In this document: positions 52,660 to 61,457 of the stretch, piece by piece
Layout: every line of letters begins with the position of its first letter
Numbering within the stretch: position 1 is the stretch's first letter
Source of the DNA: Ruminiclostridium josui JCM 17888
Lineage (GTDB): Bacteria; Bacillota; Clostridia; Acetivibrionales; DSM-1351
DNA: 64,000 nucleotides
Reading direction: 5' to 3'
Assembly: GCF_000526495.1 (NCBI RefSeq)
Contig: NZ_JAGE01000002.1
Location: 1-64,000, forward strand
Notes under the pieces: model-generated
What the model was told of the DNA's origin: nothing
Seen by the model: the letters and a program-made list of their open reading frames with translations, nothing else
Database searches by the model: none
Made by a program: the position numbers and the translations under genes

Positions 52660-53746
52660 TAAAAGCACACTTGTTCAAGCTTTAGATACAGTAACAAAAG
52701 CAGTTCCGACAGCCGGAAAGGTTATTCAACCAATGTTGGAATGCATACTGTTTGAAGCTAAAGATGGAACGCTAAAACTTGTTAAAAATAATTTAGAATC
52801 GACAATCGAATATCCAATAGAATGTGAGGTAATAAGTCCAGGCAGTGCGATAGTGAATGCGAAAATGGTATGTGATATCGCACGAAAGATGCCTGACGAA
52901 GAGTTGGACATAATTGTTGAAGACAAGAAAATGAACTTAGAAGCTGGCAAAGCTGTTATGAAGATGGCAGTTATAGATTCTGATTATCCGGGAATACCTG
53001 ACATTACAAGTAAAATCAGTTTTGAAGTTGCTAAAAAACTATTTGTTGATGCGATTAATGGTGTAGCTTTTGCTGTGTATGAGGGAGAAGAAAAACCTAC
53101 TCTTACCGGCATAAAAATCAATATTGAAGATGGAAAAGCTGAATTTGTTGCCATTGATGGATATATGGTTGCATGGCAATCATTTAAGATTGATGCACCA
53201 GAGGCAGATACTCTTCTATGCGGCAAATCCCTTGAGAATGTTTCAAAATCTATAACTGGTGAGGGTATGGTAAATATTGATTTATCAGATAACTTTGCAC
53301 TGATAACCACAGACAACATCAAAGTATCTGTACGAGTAGTTGAAGGTACATATATGAATTATAAGAGATATGCACCTTCTAAGTTCAAAACAGAGGTTCG
53401 AATTAATACAAAGGAGCTAACACAATCTCTAGAAAGAGCAATGTTGGTTTTTGAATCTGGAGCAAAGGGTGTAATAAGTGAACCACTCAAGATAACTTCC
53501 AAAGCTGATTCGATAAGATTAGAAATGAAAAGCGAAAAAGGTTCATTTGATGAAGAGATTTTCTGTAATGTATTCGGAGAAGATGTAAAGATTGGTCTTG
53601 ACCCGAGAAAGCTTATAACTTGCCTGAAACATGTCACTGATAAAGAAATTATCCTAGGTTTTTCCGGTGAAATCGCTCCTGCGTTCATAATGCCGGTTGA
53701 AGGTGAAAACTACAGATATATGATTCTGCCAGTCAGAACAAAATAG
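52643..53746 (+). CDS. dnaN: Phage-encoded DNA polymerase III beta sliding clamp
   Basis: 367 residues, normal for a bacterial beta clamp, with three repeats of the clamp fold (first begins MKIAIDKSTLVQALDTVTKAV, last ends ENYRYMILPV). AGGAGG precedes ATG 52643. The host must have its own copy, so this one presumably recruits host polymerase or phage enzymes. It is transcribed with the methyltransferase genes. Confidence 0.88.
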   Translation: MKIAIDKSTLVQALDTVTKAVPTAGKVIQPMLECILFEAKDGTLKLVKNNLESTIEYPIECEVISPGSAIVNAKMVCDIARKMPDEELDIIVEDKKMNLEAGKAVMKMAVIDSDYPGIPDITSKISFEVAKKLFVDAINGVAFAVYEGEEKPTLTGIKINIEDGKAEFVAIDGYMVAWQSFKIDAPEADTLLCGKSLENVSKSITGEGMVNIDLSDNFALITTDNIKVSVRVVEGTYMNYKRYAPSKFKTEVRINTKELTQSLERAMLVFESGAKGVISEPLKITSKADSIRLEMKSEKGSFDEEIFCNVFGEDVKIGLDPRKLITCLKHVTDKEIILGFSGEIAPAFIMPVEGENYRYMILPVRTK

Positions 53747-53756
53747 GAGAGTTATC

Positions 53757-56276
53757 ATGTCATATATGGAATTTCTTAAGAGAAAAATGGACATTGCTCC
53801 TGAGACTGGGTTTGATATTGATATTTCTGAGATAAATCCAGCGTTAAAGCCACATCAAAAAACTGCAGTTATTTGGGCCATTAAAGGCGGTAGACGAGCA
53901 GTATTCAAAGCCTTTGGACTTGGTAAGACAATAGTCAATCTGGAAATATGCAGGATTATTCTTAAACACAAGGGCGGCAAGGCACTCATTGTTTTGCCGC
54001 TGGGAGTAAAGCAAGAATTCATTAGAGATGCAGTTCATATTCTTGGTATGGCACCTCCGCAATATGTAAGAAACATGGAGGAAATACATACAGCAACCGC
54101 AGATATTCTCCTTACCAATTATGAACGTGTCAGGGATGGTGATATAGACCCGACATACTTCACTGTTTGCACTCTTGATGAAGCAGCAGTGCTTCGAAGC
54201 TATGGAAGTGACACTTATCAAACCTTCATGGTCAAGTTCAAAGGCGTAAAGTACAAGTTCGTTTTTACTGCCACCCCATCACCTAATAAATTTAAAGAGT
54301 TGATTCATTATGCTGCTTTCCTTGAAATTATGGATTCTGGACAGGCCCTTACAAGATTCTTTCAAAGAGACTCAACCAAGGCAAACAACCTTACACTATA
54401 TCCTCATCGTGAAGACGAATTTTGGTTTTGGTGTTCAAGTTGGGCTTTATGGATAACAACACCGAGCGACCTTGGCCCCGAATATTCTGACGAAGGATAC
54501 GATTTGCCACCGTTGGAAGTCAGATATCACGAGATACCGGTTGAGAGAGAATTGTTCGTAACAGACCGAGACGGCCAGATAAGAATGCAAGATGACGAGG
54601 TTGTTTCACTGCTAGATGCGATGAAGGAAAAACGCCGTAGTATCAATGAAAGAGTTACTAAGATGGTTGAAATAATCAATGAAAGTCCAGATGACCATTT
54701 TGTTTTATGGCATGACTTGGAAGATGAAAGAAAAGCCATTAAAAAGGCACTACCAGAAGTTGTTGATATATACGGCAACCAAGACCTTGAACTCCGGGAA
54801 CAACGGGTAATTGACTTTTCTGAAGGTAGAATAAAATATTTTGCAACAAAAAAGGAACTGTCAGGTTCAGGTTGTAACTTCCAGCGCCATTGTCACAGAG
54901 CCATATTCTTAGGAATCGATTATGAATTTAACGACTTCATTCAAGCTGTTCACAGAATTTATCGCTTCTTACAAACCGAGAAGGTCATTATCGACATAAT
55001 CTATACCAGCCGAGAGAAACGGATCTTGCAGGTACTTCTTAAAAAGTGGGAGCAGCACAAGTATTTAACCAAGAAAATGACAGATATAATCAAAAAATAT
55101 GGGTTATCAAGCACATCAATGATGGATAAAATGACCCGTACAATGGGGGTTAAGAGAGTGGAAGTTAAAGGCAAGAATTTCACAGCAGTAAATAATGATT
55201 GTGTGTTAGAGTTTCAAAACCTTCCTGATAATTATTTCGATTTATTGCATACATCAATACCTTTCGGCAATCACTATGAATATTCAGCAAGTTACAATGA
55301 TTTCGGGTTCAATCCAGATACTGAAGTTTTCATGGAACAGATGGACTTCCTGACACCGAATCTTCTTAGAACTTTAAAACCCGGCCGTGTATTTGCCTGC
55401 CATGTTAAAGACAGAGTGTTATTTGGAAATACAACCGGCACAGGAATGCCGACAATGGAGCCGTTCCACGCCTTATGCATACAGCACTACATGAAACATG
55501 GCTTTCAGTACTTCGGAATGATAACGGTCGTAACTGATGTTGTCAGAGAAAACAACCAGACTTACCGGCTTGGATGGTCTGAGCAGTGTAAAGATGGAAC
55601 TAAAATGGGTGTTGGGTGTCCTGAATACATTCTCTTATTCCGTAAGTTACCCAGCGACACAAGTAATGCATATGCAGATGTTCCAGTTTCCAAGTCAAAA
55701 GAAGAATATACCCGGGCACAGTGGCAGATTGATGCTCATGGCTTTTGGAGAAGTTCAGGCGATAGATTGTTAGCCAAAAAGGAACTTGAAAATATTCCCG
55801 TTAACAAACTTCAAGCAGCGTACCTGAAATTCTCAAGAAACACAGTTTACAACTATCAGGAACATGTTGAACTGGCAAAGAAGCTAGACGAGAATGGAAA
55901 GCTTCCAGCGTCATTCATGGTTGTTGCCCCGGGTTCATGGTCTGACCAAGTCTGGGACGATATTCTCAGAATGAAAACTCTAAATGCTAAGCAGACACAG
56001 AAACGGTTGCAAAACCATGTTTGCCCTTTGCAACTAGATATAGTAGAAAGAATCATTAATCGTTACAGTAACCCAGGTGAATTGGTTGGAGATCCATTCG
56101 GAGGACTTGGCACAGTAGGCTATCAGGCATTAAAAATGGGACGAAAAGGTTGGATATGTGAGCTAAACCCTGATTACTTCCGGGATAGTCTTGGGTACCT
56201 AAAATCCGTTGATGAAGATATAAAAGTTCCGACATTGTTTGATTTCTTTGGAGAAGAAACGGAGGGGTTAGAGTGA
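53757..56276 (+). CDS. SNF2-type helicase fused to a DNA N4/N6 methyltransferase
   Basis: 839 residues with two parts. Residues about 25-440 are an SF2/SNF2-like motor: FGLGKT (54-58 core), TLDEAAVL as motif II, TATPSPN as motif III, and HRIYRFLQ as motif VI. Residues about 470-835 are a beta-class methyltransferase with TSIPFGNHYEY (a variant of TSPPY) and DPFGGLGTVG as the SAM motif. The combination recalls type III or ISP restriction enzymes but without a nuclease domain. It probably modifies phage DNA as it moves. Confidence 0.85.
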   Translation: MSYMEFLKRKMDIAPETGFDIDISEINPALKPHQKTAVIWAIKGGRRAVFKAFGLGKTIVNLEICRIILKHKGGKALIVLPLGVKQEFIRDAVHILGMAPPQYVRNMEEIHTATADILLTNYERVRDGDIDPTYFTVCTLDEAAVLRSYGSDTYQTFMVKFKGVKYKFVFTATPSPNKFKELIHYAAFLEIMDSGQALTRFFQRDSTKANNLTLYPHREDEFWFWCSSWALWITTPSDLGPEYSDEGYDLPPLEVRYHEIPVERELFVTDRDGQIRMQDDEVVSLLDAMKEKRRSINERVTKMVEIINESPDDHFVLWHDLEDERKAIKKALPEVVDIYGNQDLELREQRVIDFSEGRIKYFATKKELSGSGCNFQRHCHRAIFLGIDYEFNDFIQAVHRIYRFLQTEKVIIDIIYTSREKRILQVLLKKWEQHKYLTKKMTDIIKKYGLSSTSMMDKMTRTMGVKRVEVKGKNFTAVNNDCVLEFQNLPDNYFDLLHTSIPFGNHYEYSASYNDFGFNPDTEVFMEQMDFLTPNLLRTLKPGRVFACHVKDRVLFGNTTGTGMPTMEPFHALCIQHYMKHGFQYFGMITVVTDVVRENNQTYRLGWSEQCKDGTKMGVGCPEYILLFRKLPSDTSNAYADVPVSKSKEEYTRAQWQIDAHGFWRSSGDRLLAKKELENIPVNKLQAAYLKFSRNTVYNYQEHVELAKKLDENGKLPASFMVVAPGSWSDQVWDDILRMKTLNAKQTQKRLQNHVCPLQLDIVERIINRYSNPGELVGDPFGGLGTVGYQALKMGRKGWICELNPDYFRDSLGYLKSVDEDIKVPTLFDFFGEETEGLE

Positions 56277-56374
56277 GTGAGATTACACCAGCAAGAGCGA
56301 TAGAAATTCTCAAAAACTTAAATTTTAGAGCACAAGGTGAAACAAAGCAGGCTAATAATTTAGCGAATGATTGA
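56273..56374 (+). CDS. Short phage ORF, probably truncated
   Basis: GTG 56273 overlaps the previous stop and encodes MSEITPARAIEILKNLNF and a short helical tail, 33 residues. A second small frame from ATG 56367 (NEQTTTKVKYPKSYK) continues with similar amino-acid composition, so the pair may be one gene split by a frameshift. Function unknown. Confidence 0.4.
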   Translation: MSEITPARAIEILKNLNFRAQGETKQANNLAND

Positions 56375-56413
56375 AATTAATGAACAAACCACTACGAAAG
56401 TGAAATACCCGAA

Positions 56414-56574
56414 AAGCTATAAATAATTGCGAAGAGAGAAAATGCCACTTCTGGAATAGAGATAAAGGGTATTGTACTGTTAGTAATTATTGCATTGATA
56501 CAAACAAACCAGACGATTCTTCTTGCAGGTATTACCCTGATGTAACTTTACTTGAAGAGTGCAAGGATGAATAA
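56414..56574 (+). pseudogene. Cys-rich frame without a usable start
   Basis: Open to a TAA at 56572-56574 and coding for ERKCHFWNRDKGYCTVSNYC, then DDSSCRYYPD and LEECKDE, five or six cysteines in a zinc-like pattern. No ATG, GTG or TTG with a ribosome binding site stands before it, and an in-frame TGA lies just upstream near 56400. It is either decayed or begins at a rare codon. Confidence 0.35.
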
Positions 56575-56616
56575 TAAAAATCCTTACTAATAGTCTTAGA
56601 AGGGAGTTGGGCCTGA

Positions 56617-56772
56617 TTGTTAAATAGACAAGAGTTCATTGAATGGTATAAAGAACGCTACGGACATATGCCGCCACAAAAATTATTAGATAAATACTAT
56701 CCCGTTGAGCAGAAGGAAGAAGTTACAGAGTTGACACCAAAAGAATTTAATAGTGGGGTGAAAGAAATTTGA
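56617..56772 (+). CDS. 51-residue phage protein
   Basis: TTG 56617 follows GAAGGGAG at somewhat long spacing. The sequence (FIEWYKERYGHMPPQKLLDKYY) is a compact, charged helix. Its stop overlaps the TTG start of the 3D-domain gene (TTGA at 56769-56772). Unknown function. Confidence 0.5.
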   Translation: MLNRQEFIEWYKERYGHMPPQKLLDKYYPVEQKEEVTELTPKEFNSGVKEI

Positions 56773-57362
56773 AGTTAAAGGATATATTAATAGTAGTAGT
56801 TCTTGTGTTAATGCTCGTTTTGATAGGAAAGTATAACAACTTAGCAATTGAGAACCAAGACAGCATAATATCAATGAATCAGAGAATAGATGCATTACAG
56901 CAGAAAATTGAAGTATTACCGTCCATACACACCGACATTTCGACTATTCAGGAAGAAATACACTCTTTATCCAATCAAATTGAATCCAATCGTAGAGAAC
57001 TTGATAACAAAATATCCCGTGGCAGCGTAGATGTGAGGAGAATGAGGGTAACGGCATACGATTTATCCGTGGAATCCTGTGGTAAGCTTCCGAGTCATCC
57101 AGAATACGGAATTACAACATCAGGCGAACCAGTGAAGGAGTGGTACACAGTAGCAGCTGGACCAGAGTTGCCATTCGGAACCAAAGTGTACATACCTCAT
57201 TTTAAGGACAAGCCTAATGGCGGTATGTTTGTAGTCGAGGACAGGGGTGGAGCAATCAAACGGAACTGCATTGATGTTTATATGGCAGACGGAAAAGCTT
57301 GCGAAGCATTTGGGGTAAAAATGCTGGATGTATATGTTTTAGGGGTGGAAGTTAATGAATGA
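56769..57362 (+). CDS. Membrane-anchored 3D-domain protein
   Basis: 197 residues from TTG 56769. One hydrophobic segment (about 4-22) is followed by a coiled coil (about 27-75) and a 3D domain with the three conserved aspartates: TAYDLSVESCG, ITTSG, FGTKVYI, FVVEDRGGAIKRNCIDVYM. 3D domains are the catalytic fold of small lytic transglycosylases (YuiC, RpfB-type). Placement in an early replication module rather than the lysis cassette is unusual. Confidence 0.8.
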   Translation: MKLKDILIVVVLVLMLVLIGKYNNLAIENQDSIISMNQRIDALQQKIEVLPSIHTDISTIQEEIHSLSNQIESNRRELDNKISRGSVDVRRMRVTAYDLSVESCGKLPSHPEYGITTSGEPVKEWYTVAAGPELPFGTKVYIPHFKDKPNGGMFVVEDRGGAIKRNCIDVYMADGKACEAFGVKMLDVYVLGVEVNE

Positions 57363-57717
57363 AATTATAGATGCTCTTAAAACTCTCCGGATTAATCCCA
57401 TAAATGAGGAATACGATCTTCAAGCTGAAATTGAAAAACTACTTATATCTGCAGGAATAGCACATGAAAGAGAATGTTGGCTGGGACCTAGAAATCGAGT
57501 AGACTTTTTGACTCTCAAAAGAGGAATAGCAATTGAGGTCAAGAAGGGAAAGCCCAATAAAGCACAGGTTATAAGTCAACTGCAACGATATGCAAAGTTT
57601 GACCGGGTAAAAGGGATTATCCTTGTTGTTGAGAAAAATCTGGACGTACCAAAAGAGATAAATGGGAAGCCTTGTGTTTCTCTTGGACTAAATAAACTTT
57701 GGGGGATAGCATTATGA
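57355..57717 (+). CDS. PD-(D/E)XK-like nuclease
   Basis: 120 residues starting in an 8-base overlap with the previous gene. RNRVDFLTLKRGIAIEVKKGK gives the Asp ... Glu-x-Lys pattern of the PD-(D/E)XK fold; an earlier Glu lies in the first helix. It could be a small Holliday-junction or VRR-NUC-type nuclease. It ends in an ATGA overlap with the SNF2 helicase, suggesting they act together. Confidence 0.65.
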   Translation: MNEIIDALKTLRINPINEEYDLQAEIEKLLISAGIAHERECWLGPRNRVDFLTLKRGIAIEVKKGKPNKAQVISQLQRYAKFDRVKGIILVVEKNLDVPKEINGKPCVSLGLNKLWGIAL

Positions 57718-59465
57718 TACCAGCATACTTGAATAGAATCGAAGCTGCTGCCGACTATTATTACGGTACTCTCGAGTATTCAGCGAATTCTGATATGTGG
57801 ATCATTGAAGGTGAACCAGCTGTTATAGATATGGCAAAACGACTTTTCCCGGGTAGCGAAGGCCGAGGATCTGGAGTTGCTAAGTTCAAAAATACAAAAC
57901 GAATAAACGGTGACCTGAACTGGCTAATGCAGCGGTACCCATTACAGATAAAACAGCCAGATTTATGGGAGAAATCATATCAGCAGGCAGTTGAACATGT
58001 TATCAAACGGCAGCAGCTTAATGAACTTCCACAGAGACTTAGACCATCATTGGACTTTAAGGGTGAGCTCAAGGCATTTCAGGAGGAAGGACATGCATTC
58101 ATGCTTCATAACCGGCGTACTCTTTTGGCGGACGAAATGGGGCTTGGAAAAACAGTTCAGGCAATAGCATTTATTGCATCAACTCAAAGTTATCCTGCAT
58201 TATTGATTGTACCTCCTCACCTAATTCGTAATTGGCAAAAAGAGATAAACAAATTCTTGAAGCTTCCTCAGAAGGTAGTTTCATTATTTGAAGAGAATGA
58301 AGAGAATTCTGTTCATGTGATAAAAGGATTGAAACCATATTCGCTACCTGAAGCCAGTATATATATAATTCATTATTTGTTACTTAGGGGTTGGAAGAAT
58401 GCTCTTCCTAAAATGGGATTCAAAGCAATTATATTGGATGAGATTCAGGAATTAAGACACGGCCGAACAGAGAAATACAGTGCAGCATCACTCTTAACCT
58501 CAAGATGTGAAAATGTAATTGGCCTATCGGGTACACCAATTTACAATCGTGGCGGTGAAATCTGGAACGTAATGAATATAATAGAGTATCACTGTTTGGG
58601 AGATTGGGATAGTTTCACCAGAGAATGGTGTTATGGTTACGGTTCTGATGTAGTTAAGAAGCCGGATTTGTTGGGTGATTATCTAAAGCGTGAAGGCCTT
58701 ATGTTGAGACGACGTAAGGCAGATGTACTCAAAGAACTGCCACCTAAGCGACGTGTCGTACAAACGATAGATTTTGATGCAGGCACATACAGTAATTTAA
58801 TTCAATCGGCGGTCAGTAAGGCGAAGATAATCGATAGTATAAGAGACCACTTTGAAAAAGGTAGAATGTCCAGGGATATTGTTAATGAGACCCGGCAGGC
58901 TATCGGGATTGCAAAAGCCCCATACGTTGCAGCATTTGTAAAGATGCTTCTTGAAGCAGGGGAAAGGGTATTATTGTTTGCTTACCATCATGCGGTCTGG
59001 GATATCTACAAAGAAGAACTGAAGGAATTCCATCCTGTATTTATTACAGGCAAGGAAACTTCAAGCCAAAAAGACGAATCAGTATCAACCTTCAAGTGTG
59101 GACATGCTAACCTATGCTGTGTTTCTCTCAGAGCTGCTGCCGGTATTGATGGATTGCAAAGTGCGACATGTTCTGTTTTTGGTGAACTTGATTGGTCGCC
59201 AGCAATACACAGCCAGGCTGAGGACCGCATACACAGAATTGGTGCAGATGAAAGCCAAGATTCTATCTTAAGCTATTATCTGGTTGCAGAAGAAGGTACA
59301 GACGAAACAATTCAGGAATTCCTTGGCCTAAAGGTTTCCCAGTTCGTTGGAATAATGGGGGACAAGGCCGAAACTGAAGAAGATAAAATGCTTGCTCAAC
59401 AAAAGGCAACTGAACACATGAACCAGATTGTTGAAAAGTTGAAAGCGTTTAGATGTGCGAAATGA
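57714..59465 (+). CDS. SNF2-family helicase
   Basis: 583 residues from ATG 57714 (overlapping the nuclease stop). SF2 motifs: LLADEMGLGKTVQAIAF (I), ILDEIQEL (II, with Gln where His is common), LSGTPIYNRG (III) and a C-terminal RIHRIGADE (VI). An N-terminal 110 residues may bind DNA. The phage carries two distinct helicases of this class, the other fused to a methyltransferase. With the adjoining nuclease it may form a helicase-nuclease pair. Confidence 0.85.
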   Translation: MIPAYLNRIEAAADYYYGTLEYSANSDMWIIEGEPAVIDMAKRLFPGSEGRGSGVAKFKNTKRINGDLNWLMQRYPLQIKQPDLWEKSYQQAVEHVIKRQQLNELPQRLRPSLDFKGELKAFQEEGHAFMLHNRRTLLADEMGLGKTVQAIAFIASTQSYPALLIVPPHLIRNWQKEINKFLKLPQKVVSLFEENEENSVHVIKGLKPYSLPEASIYIIHYLLLRGWKNALPKMGFKAIILDEIQELRHGRTEKYSAASLLTSRCENVIGLSGTPIYNRGGEIWNVMNIIEYHCLGDWDSFTREWCYGYGSDVVKKPDLLGDYLKREGLMLRRRKADVLKELPPKRRVVQTIDFDAGTYSNLIQSAVSKAKIIDSIRDHFEKGRMSRDIVNETRQAIGIAKAPYVAAFVKMLLEAGERVLLFAYHHAVWDIYKEELKEFHPVFITGKETSSQKDESVSTFKCGHANLCCVSLRAAAGIDGLQSATCSVFGELDWSPAIHSQAEDRIHRIGADESQDSILSYYLVAEEGTDETIQEFLGLKVSQFVGIMGDKAETEEDKMLAQQKATEHMNQIVEKLKAFRCAK

Positions 59466-59514
59466 TAATAGTTTTTCAGTATAAACATTGGGATTAAGAG
59501 AGGGGAAGTAAGCC

Positions 59515-59988
59515 ATGAGTGAACTGTTGCTTGAAGATTTACAAAATGAATTCTCAAACTACATAGAAGAAGCTGAAATGTACAGAGATTTGATGCTTAA
59601 ACATAATCTCACGCAAGAAGAACTGGCCGTCAAAATCGGCAAGAATCAATCAACCATTGCGAACAAAGTTAGGTTATTAAAACTAACTCCAACAATAAAG
59701 AAATTTCTTATTAATAACAATCTCACAGAGAGACATGCAAGAACCTTACTTAAGCTTCATGATGAACAGCTACAGCTAAAGGTATTAAGTGTGGTTTGTG
59801 AAAGAGAACTAAATATCAAAAAGACTGAGGAACTTGTTGAGAAAGCAAAGAAACAGGAGGACAGGAAAGATTTTATTAAAGCCATAAAGGAAGCTATAGA
59901 CACAGCAAAAGAACTTGGAATGAGTGTTAAAGCTCGGCAAACAGATATGGACGAACACATTCAGATTGTTATACATGTTTCTAAATGA
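59515..59988 (+). CDS. ParB/Noc-like HTH protein without the CTPase domain
   Basis: 157 residues. About 30-115 match the central DNA-binding domain of ParB/Noc/Spo0J: LTQEELAVKIGKNQSTIANKVRLLKL, NLTERHARTLLKL, LNIKKTEELVEKAK. The N-terminal CTP-binding domain of ParB (with its GERR motif) is absent, so it cannot form a sliding clamp. It may bind parS-like sites passively, or regulate phage genes. AGGGGAAG precedes ATG 59515. Confidence 0.7.
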   Translation: MSELLLEDLQNEFSNYIEEAEMYRDLMLKHNLTQEELAVKIGKNQSTIANKVRLLKLTPTIKKFLINNNLTERHARTLLKLHDEQLQLKVLSVVCERELNIKKTEELVEKAKKQEDRKDFIKAIKEAIDTAKELGMSVKARQTDMDEHIQIVIHVSK

Positions 59989-60003
59989 GGGGAGGAATGA
60001 CTT

Positions 60004-60435
60004 ATCAATAAAGTAGTTTTAATGGGGCGACTGACTAAGGACCCAGAACTCAGATATACCAGCGGAAACAATACAGCAGTCGCAAGTTTCACCTTGGCTG
60101 TAAACAGACGTGCTACCGCAAAGGAAGGTCAGCCTCAGGCTGATTTCATAAACATAGTAGCATGGAATAAAACAGCTGAGTTTTGTCAGAAGTATTTCAC
60201 AAAAGGGCAGCAGGTCGCTTTAGTTGGTAGGATTCAGACAAGAACCTGGGACGATAATGAAGGTAAGCGTCACTATGTTACTGAAGTGGTAGCTGATGAG
60301 ACTTATTTTGCCGACAGCAAGAGAGGTTCGGAAGGCGGAGGCGGCTCAGCACCAAGAACCTATTCAGAAAGCTCTGCATCATCTAGTGATGGCTTCTATC
60401 CAATGGATGAGGATTCAGATGAACTTCCATTTTAG
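60004..60435 (+). CDS. ssb: Single-stranded DNA-binding protein, probable AUC start
   Basis: Family members begin MNKVVLMGRLTKDPELRYT. Here the codon for that Met is ATC at 60004, about seven bases after GGGGAGGAA, and NKVVL follows directly. The first ordinary ATG (60022) would delete the first OB strand and has no ribosome binding site. The rest is a complete SSB: OB fold about 1-105, a Gly/Ser linker and an acidic tip ending DSDELPF. It covers single-stranded phage DNA and recruits partners through the tip. Confidence 0.88.
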   Translation: MNKVVLMGRLTKDPELRYTSGNNTAVASFTLAVNRRATAKEGQPQADFINIVAWNKTAEFCQKYFTKGQQVALVGRIQTRTWDDNEGKRHYVTEVVADETYFADSKRGSEGGGGSAPRTYSESSASSSDGFYPMDEDSDELPF

Positions 60436-60446
60436 GAGGACAAAAA

Positions 60447-61087
60447 ATGGGATATACTCACGGAATTAAATGGACAGATCAAGAGATTGAAAATGAAATT
60501 AAAAATGTTATTAATGCTTTATGCATTGAAAGGATGCCAACAAGAAAAGAAACAGAGATTGTAACAAAATCCAATTCTTTAAACTGTGCCATATGTCGAA
60601 CATATAAATATTCAGGTTGGGCAAAAAGGTTGGGATTGTCAATTGGTAACGATTCAGATACTTGGTTTGGGAAAATGTATGAGGAAAAAGCTACTAATTC
60701 ATTAATGTTATTGGGATATAAAGTTGAAAGAATGCCCACCAAACATCCATACGACCTACTTTTAAATGATGCCATAAAAATAGATGTAAAGGCAGCTAAA
60801 CCATATGTACAGAAAATACCGGGAACAAATACCATACTTATAATCTTGAAAAGCGAAATCCTACATGCGACATTTATTTACTGTTTGCACTGGATGATAC
60901 TGAAAGAATATTTATAGTCCCAAGTCTCTTTGTCAACCAGACACAAATAGGCATTGGAAAGGACAGTAAATATAATAAATTTATGGATCGCTGGGATTAC
61001 ATTAAGAAGTTTGACCATTTTTACTTGGGCTTAACAGGATTAAGGGTTAAGCTTCCCGTAAATAAAAAGCTAGTGGTTGAGATGTAA
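60447..61087 (+). pseudogene. Nuclease-like phage gene split by a frameshift
   Basis: The first frame (ATG 60447) reads through WFGKMYEEKATNSLM, YDLLLNDAIKIDVKAAK, which resembles a restriction-type PD-(D/E)XK fold. About 60825 the matching frame changes: the next frame continues KYHTYNLEKRNPTCDIYLLF and goes on to TAA at 61087. A one-base indel within 60820-60835 explains both. The first frame instead ends at 60917 with an unrelated tail. Programmed frameshifting cannot be excluded, but no slippery heptamer is evident. Confidence 0.65.
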
Positions 61088-61114
61088 GTCTATAACGAAC
61101 CAAGGAGAACATTT

Positions 61115-61288
61115 ATGAAGCCAAAATGGAGTTGTTATGATTGCATGTGGGCATCTGATAAATGCAAGAACAAGGATAGTGACCAATATGAAAAGTTTTT
61201 AAAAGATATTGATAAATGCAGTCTTACTGGTGATTGTGATAATACATTAGGTTGCTCATGGAGAAATTTAAGTGAAAGTATTGATTAA
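61115..61288 (+). CDS. 57-residue Cys-rich phage protein
   Basis: ATG 61115 behind CAAGGAG. Six Cys residues in CYDCMWASDKC, CSLTGDC and GCSW, the first being a typical metal-binding triad. Similar small Cys-rich proteins recur through this operon. Unknown function. Confidence 0.5.
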   Translation: MKPKWSCYDCMWASDKCKNKDSDQYEKFLKDIDKCSLTGDCDNTLGCSWRNLSESID

Positions 61289-61316
61289 ATATCTAGCGAA
61301 GGAAAGAAGGGGTTTA

Positions 61317-61457
61317 ATGAGCTACTGGAAACACTTGAAAGCTAACTGGATAGTCGCAGCACATGCATTAAGAGATTGTTTTGCACATGCTGTTCATGGA
61401 TTAATACCCTGTGTAAAAATAAAACATCATCAGCCAGTTAAAGGAGATATTTTATGA
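61317..61457 (+). CDS. 46-residue phage protein
   Basis: ATG 61317 behind GAAGGGG. Amphipathic helix with His residues (HLKANWIVAAHALRDCFAHAVHG). Its stop overlaps the next gene start (ATGA at 61454-61457). Not recognised. Confidence 0.4.
   Translation: MSYWKHLKANWIVAAHALRDCFAHAVHGLIPCVKIKHHQPVKGDIL

Noticed and set aside
51244-56276. Complete restriction-modification system
   Set aside because: Two methyltransferases are present but no restriction endonuclease could be identified beside either one, so a modification-only role fits better.
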